DNA from: Deltaproteobacteria bacterium
Lineage (GTDB): Bacteria; Desulfobacterota; Desulfuromonadia; Geobacterales; Pseudopelobacteraceae
DNA length: 64,000 nt
NCBI GenBank assembly: GCA_021780495.1
Contig: JAJXYO010000048.1
Location: 29,909-93,908 of the forward strand
Direction of reading: 5' to 3'
The notes under the pieces are model-generated. The model searched no databases and had not been told where the DNA came from. It saw nothing but the letters and a program-made list of their open reading frames with translations. Below, piece by piece: positions 61,751-64,000 of this stretch (positions within the stretch are counted from its first letter, which is position 1; each line of letters starts with the position of its first letter). The translations under genes and the position numbers were made by a program.

Positions 61751-61834
61751 ATTGTTGCAATGCTCAGTGCATCCACTTCAAGCGGTGACCCTAATCGAAC
61801 TTCCCCTCGAACTTCCCCTCGAACTCTGTGAGTA

Positions 61835-62758
61835 TCAGGGGGTTTTGATCATATGAACAGTCCCCAGATCCGTTGTCAGCCCTTGCATCACATTTAATGT
61901 TGAAGATGAGTAGAGGCCAAAACCTTTCGAAGAGATGAAGGTCTTGTACAAAATCGCCGGGGAACTGGGTGGAACGAAAGCAGTGAACGGGGCCTGCCAT
62001 GCGCCGCTGGTGTAGTTACTGAAAACGCTGCCGGTAGCTATCGGATCGACGTCGTTGATGGCCCCGCGGCGTTTGACGGAAATTGTCGCACTTGACCAGC
62101 GGTCGAAAGCTGCAACGGTTCCGGAAATGGAGCCATACTGTGTGAGCAACTCAGGCATGCTAACAAGACGGACCCCGGTCGGCTTCAGGTTGTATTCTCC
62201 GTTTCCCCGTGAAACGATAGCCGTATTCGGATCGAAATCGATCATTACCGCGTTGATGACGCCCGGTTTGATTTCAAGCGGACCCAGTATTTTCAGGCCG
62301 GACTGCTGGGCACTGGGAGTGGTGAGCGGGATTTTGGTTGTGAGATTTGATTTCAGCACGAGATAGTTTGTCTGGCCAGCAGGGTTGGGTTCAAGTATCA
62401 GCCGAATCTGGCTGTAGGTGCCTGATGGCAGGACAGCATCACCCAGCACTTGCTGTACGAACTGCAACTGCATGATATCTATGACCTTGGGCGTTGCAAA
62501 GCGAACCACAAGGGGGAGTCCGGGGTCATTATCCGGGGCGTTCTCTCGGCCAACCGGTACAATCCGTATTTCACGTATGCTGATGACGACATTTTGGAAA
62601 TCATCACTCATCTTGTCGGTGATCGCGAGCTTCAGCGTTCCAGTGGACACAGCGCTGTTTCCGCTCCCTCCACCACCGCACCCCGTAATTTGAAGCAGTG
62701 CAACTGTTGCAGCCAGAACCATTGATACCTTCAGTAGTGGTAGTGCCTTTTGAAACAT
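61835..62758 (-). CDS. DUF4382 lipoprotein
   Basis: A 307-residue protein with a lipoprotein signal (LLQITGC, Cys near 27) followed by GGGGSG. The body starts TGTLKLAITDKMSDDFQNVV, the DUF4382 signature found in exported proteins of Geobacter and relatives. It is probably surface-attached. Its leader contains a GEMM riboswitch of the cGAMP-responsive type, so it joins a group of Geobacter surface genes under that signal. A tandem CGAACTTCCCCT repeat lies just past its stop. Confidence 0.82.
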   Translation of the reverse strand: MFQKALPLLKVSMVLAATVALLQITGCGGGGSGNSAVSTGTLKLAITDKMSDDFQNVVISIREIRIVPVGRENAPDNDPGLPLVVRFATPKVIDIMQLQFVQQVLGDAVLPSGTYSQIRLILEPNPAGQTNYLVLKSNLTTKIPLTTPSAQQSGLKILGPLEIKPGVINAVMIDFDPNTAIVSRGNGEYNLKPTGVRLVSMPELLTQYGSISGTVAAFDRWSSATISVKRRGAINDVDPIATGSVFSNYTSGAWQAPFTAFVPPSSPAILYKTFISSKGFGLYSSSTLNVMQGLTTDLGTVHMIKTP

Positions 62759-62788
62759 GTGGCCTCCTTTTCCCGGGAAGGTGTAACC

Positions 62789-62835
62789 AAAAAAAGCCGG
62801 GTTGTCGAAATATAGTGATATTTCGGCAACCCGGC
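62789..62835 (-). terminator. riboswitch-controlled terminator ahead of the DUF4382 gene
   Basis: On the minus strand an 18-base arm starting GCCGGGTTGCCGAAATAT pairs with one ending AACCCGGC around a four-base loop, followed by seven T. The 5' arm overlaps the end of the GEMM aptamer. Confidence 0.85.
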
Positions 62836-62895
62836 TGTCTCTGTAAGACCCTTTGGGCTTTCCGCCCCACCCTCGCGGGTGGTTTAGTATTTTCG
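62818..62895 (-). promoter_or_regulatory. GEMM-Ib (probable cGAMP) riboswitch ahead of the DUF4382 gene
   Basis: The minus strand reads AATACTAAACCACCC-GCGA-GGGTGG, then GGCGGAAAGCCCAAAGGGTC and ACAGCCGGGTTGCCGAAATA, very close to the Geobacter GEMM-Ib RNAs known to bind 3',3'-cGAMP. The base at the Vc2 G20 position is A, the change linked to cGAMP binding. Confidence 0.85.
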
Positions 62896-63004
62896 TATAT
62901 CATCTATTTTTAAAAACTATAACGGTATGAACCTTGAAGTCGATGTAGTAAAACGGTGAAGCGATGCTGACAACCATAAAATTCAGGAGCGTTATTTAGC
63001 ACTG

Positions 63005-63646
63005 TCAAAAATAATTGACCGTCAGTAAAGGTGCCCGGTTGATTGTCGTGTCGTCTATTTCGATAAGCCCCGGATAAACGAATCCATCATCCTCCAATAT
63101 GCGGACCTGAAAGTTAGCCAATCCCCGGCGCTGGGCTTCTACCATCAATGAGGTTACATCTACCGTAACGTGACGGAGAACGTCGCTACGGGCAATTGGG
63201 GGGTTAATCGTCGTGAACGCCAGAGGCGGTTGGATTATGCGATCGAAATCTGATGCAAGCAATGTCGGGGGGGTAAAAGATACAAGTTCGATACGAATTG
63301 GAATTGAATTGGCCACAGATTGGATGGAAATACTGTCGATGAATATATCAAGTGTCGCCCAATTGATGATGGCGTTTCCTGGAATACCGCCTGCACCCGT
63401 CAATGGGAAATCCAGAAAAGCACGAAATTCAGACCCTGTGACAGGATCTATACCAGCAAACACACTCGCTACGTTGCCTTGCGTTACTGTAAAAACGTTG
63501 GGGGCATCGAACCTGATATCACCGTCAAACGCTGCGCTGCTGAGTATCTGCGTCTCAACCGCCGGTGGTTGATTATTCCCCCCACCACACCCTGACATTG
63601 CCAGTACAAGGGACATCAGAACTGTCGCTAAAAGTATTTTTTTCAT
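63005..63646 (-). CDS. lipoprotein of unknown function
   Basis: A 213-residue protein with a lipoprotein signal (VLAMSGC, Cys near 20, then GGGNN). The mature part has beta-rich sequence with LDIFIDSISIQ and VTVDVTSLMVEAQRRG, reminiscent of the carbohydrate-binding-like DNRLRE/CBM96 domains in exported proteins, but this is a weak impression. It is on the same strand as the DUF4382 gene with no shared transcript evident. Confidence 0.65.
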   Translation of the reverse strand: MKKILLATVLMSLVLAMSGCGGGNNQPPAVETQILSSAAFDGDIRFDAPNVFTVTQGNVASVFAGIDPVTGSEFRAFLDFPLTGAGGIPGNAIINWATLDIFIDSISIQSVANSIPIRIELVSFTPPTLLASDFDRIIQPPLAFTTINPPIARSDVLRHVTVDVTSLMVEAQRRGLANFQVRILEDDGFVYPGLIEIDDTTINRAPLLTVNYF

Positions 63647-64000
63647 ATCTGCCTCCAGTATTCCATTAGTTTATCCCAGTATCAGCTTGCCACTATAACG
63701 GGTGTTTAATACTACCATTGAGGCGATCATTTGTACAATTGTCTTGGCGGAGTATTAATACAAACAGCAATTAACGCACCAGCATCACACGTGCGGTTAC
63801 TGCAAGCGCAACCAGCTTATTATACAGGACAACATAAATAAGATACGAGCTGGGAGGAAGAAAAGTTGTCCGTTTGGGCCTGTCAATCCATTTGTGTAAA
63901 TGGTTTTTTCGGTCTTTTACAATACAGGCATTCTGTCTTCAAAAATTATGCTGAATTGATTCAGTGCTGACTTCCAGTCTCTGATTGGCATCGTCCACTT
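63647..64000. other. upstream region of the last lipoprotein gene
   Basis: No gene, GEMM-like RNA or sigma-54 site is seen in these 354 bases. The start of the lipoprotein gene is preceded by GGAGGC about five bases upstream, so its promoter must lie within. Confidence 0.4.

Overview
The window looks like the chromosome of a strictly anaerobic, alcohol-oxidising member of the Geobacter/Pelobacter group (Desulfuromonadia). The signs are many sigma-54 (-24/-12) promoters, PAS histidine kinases, GEMM (cyclic-dinucleotide) riboswitches of the kind well known in Geobacter, a multicopper oxidase beside putative outer-surface lipoproteins, a tungsten-type aldehyde:ferredoxin oxidoreductase, and an AcoR-like regulator beside an acylating acetaldehyde dehydrogenase. 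A Pelobacter propionicus-like organism fits best, but this is inferred from gene content, not from any database match.

Layout. 0-10 kb: acylating acetaldehyde dehydrogenase divergent from an AcoR-like sigma-54 activator, an ErcA-like iron alcohol dehydrogenase (ADH) overlapping a hybrid histidine kinase, an NAD-type aldehyde dehydrogenase, a small CxxC protein and a TetR regulator with two matching operators. 10-18 kb: a sigma-54-driven porin / DUF4242 / AmiS-UreI-like channel operon, divergent from a second ErcA-like ADH, histidine kinase and NtrC-type regulator. 18-29 kb: a 76-bp triple tandem repeat, moaA, a radical SAM/SPASM protein, a sigma-54-driven methanol-dehydrogenase-type iron ADH, then a sigma-54-driven operon of MoxR ATPase, VWA protein, a Cys-rich small protein, GldA-type dehydrogenase, histidine kinase and PAS protein. 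29-36.6 kb: an accessory stretch with a frameshifted kinase remnant, small membrane proteins, a group II intron without a maturase, an array of palindromes, a FIST protein with a histidine kinase, and an MFS transporter. 36.8-43 kb: a sigma-54 promoter and GEMM riboswitch ahead of a FIST / DUF4388-roadblock / V4R-like / MinD-like signalling operon. 43-52.5 kb: a mycofactocin operon (mftA, mftB, mftC, OYE/FadH-type reductase, ETF alpha, FixC, FixX, ETF beta, mftF) behind a sigma-54 promoter. 52.5-57.8 kb: a Moco/Tuco-type riboswitch ahead of a tungsten aldehyde oxidoreductase, cofactor genes, an IclR regulator and an orphan TupB permease. 58-64 kb: FKBP isomerase, multicopper oxidase and DUF4382 lipoprotein (each of the last two behind its own GEMM riboswitch) and another lipoprotein.

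How it may work together (inference). Iron ADHs oxidise alcohols using mycofactocin, a peptide-derived redox cofactor. The OYE-ETF-FixC-FixX chain would pass those electrons to quinone, and the tungsten AOR, the acylating dehydrogenase and the NAD aldehyde dehydrogenase would handle the aldehydes. A 14-bp sequence is identical upstream of the sigma-54 promoters of the main iron ADH and of the mycofactocin operon, which suggests one activator, perhaps the NtrC-type protein encoded here, turns on both. The most unusual points are this shared control, a mycofactocin cluster without mftD and mftE, a second small protein with an MftA-like C-terminus, and the cyclic-dinucleotide-controlled FIST/roadblock/MinD operon.
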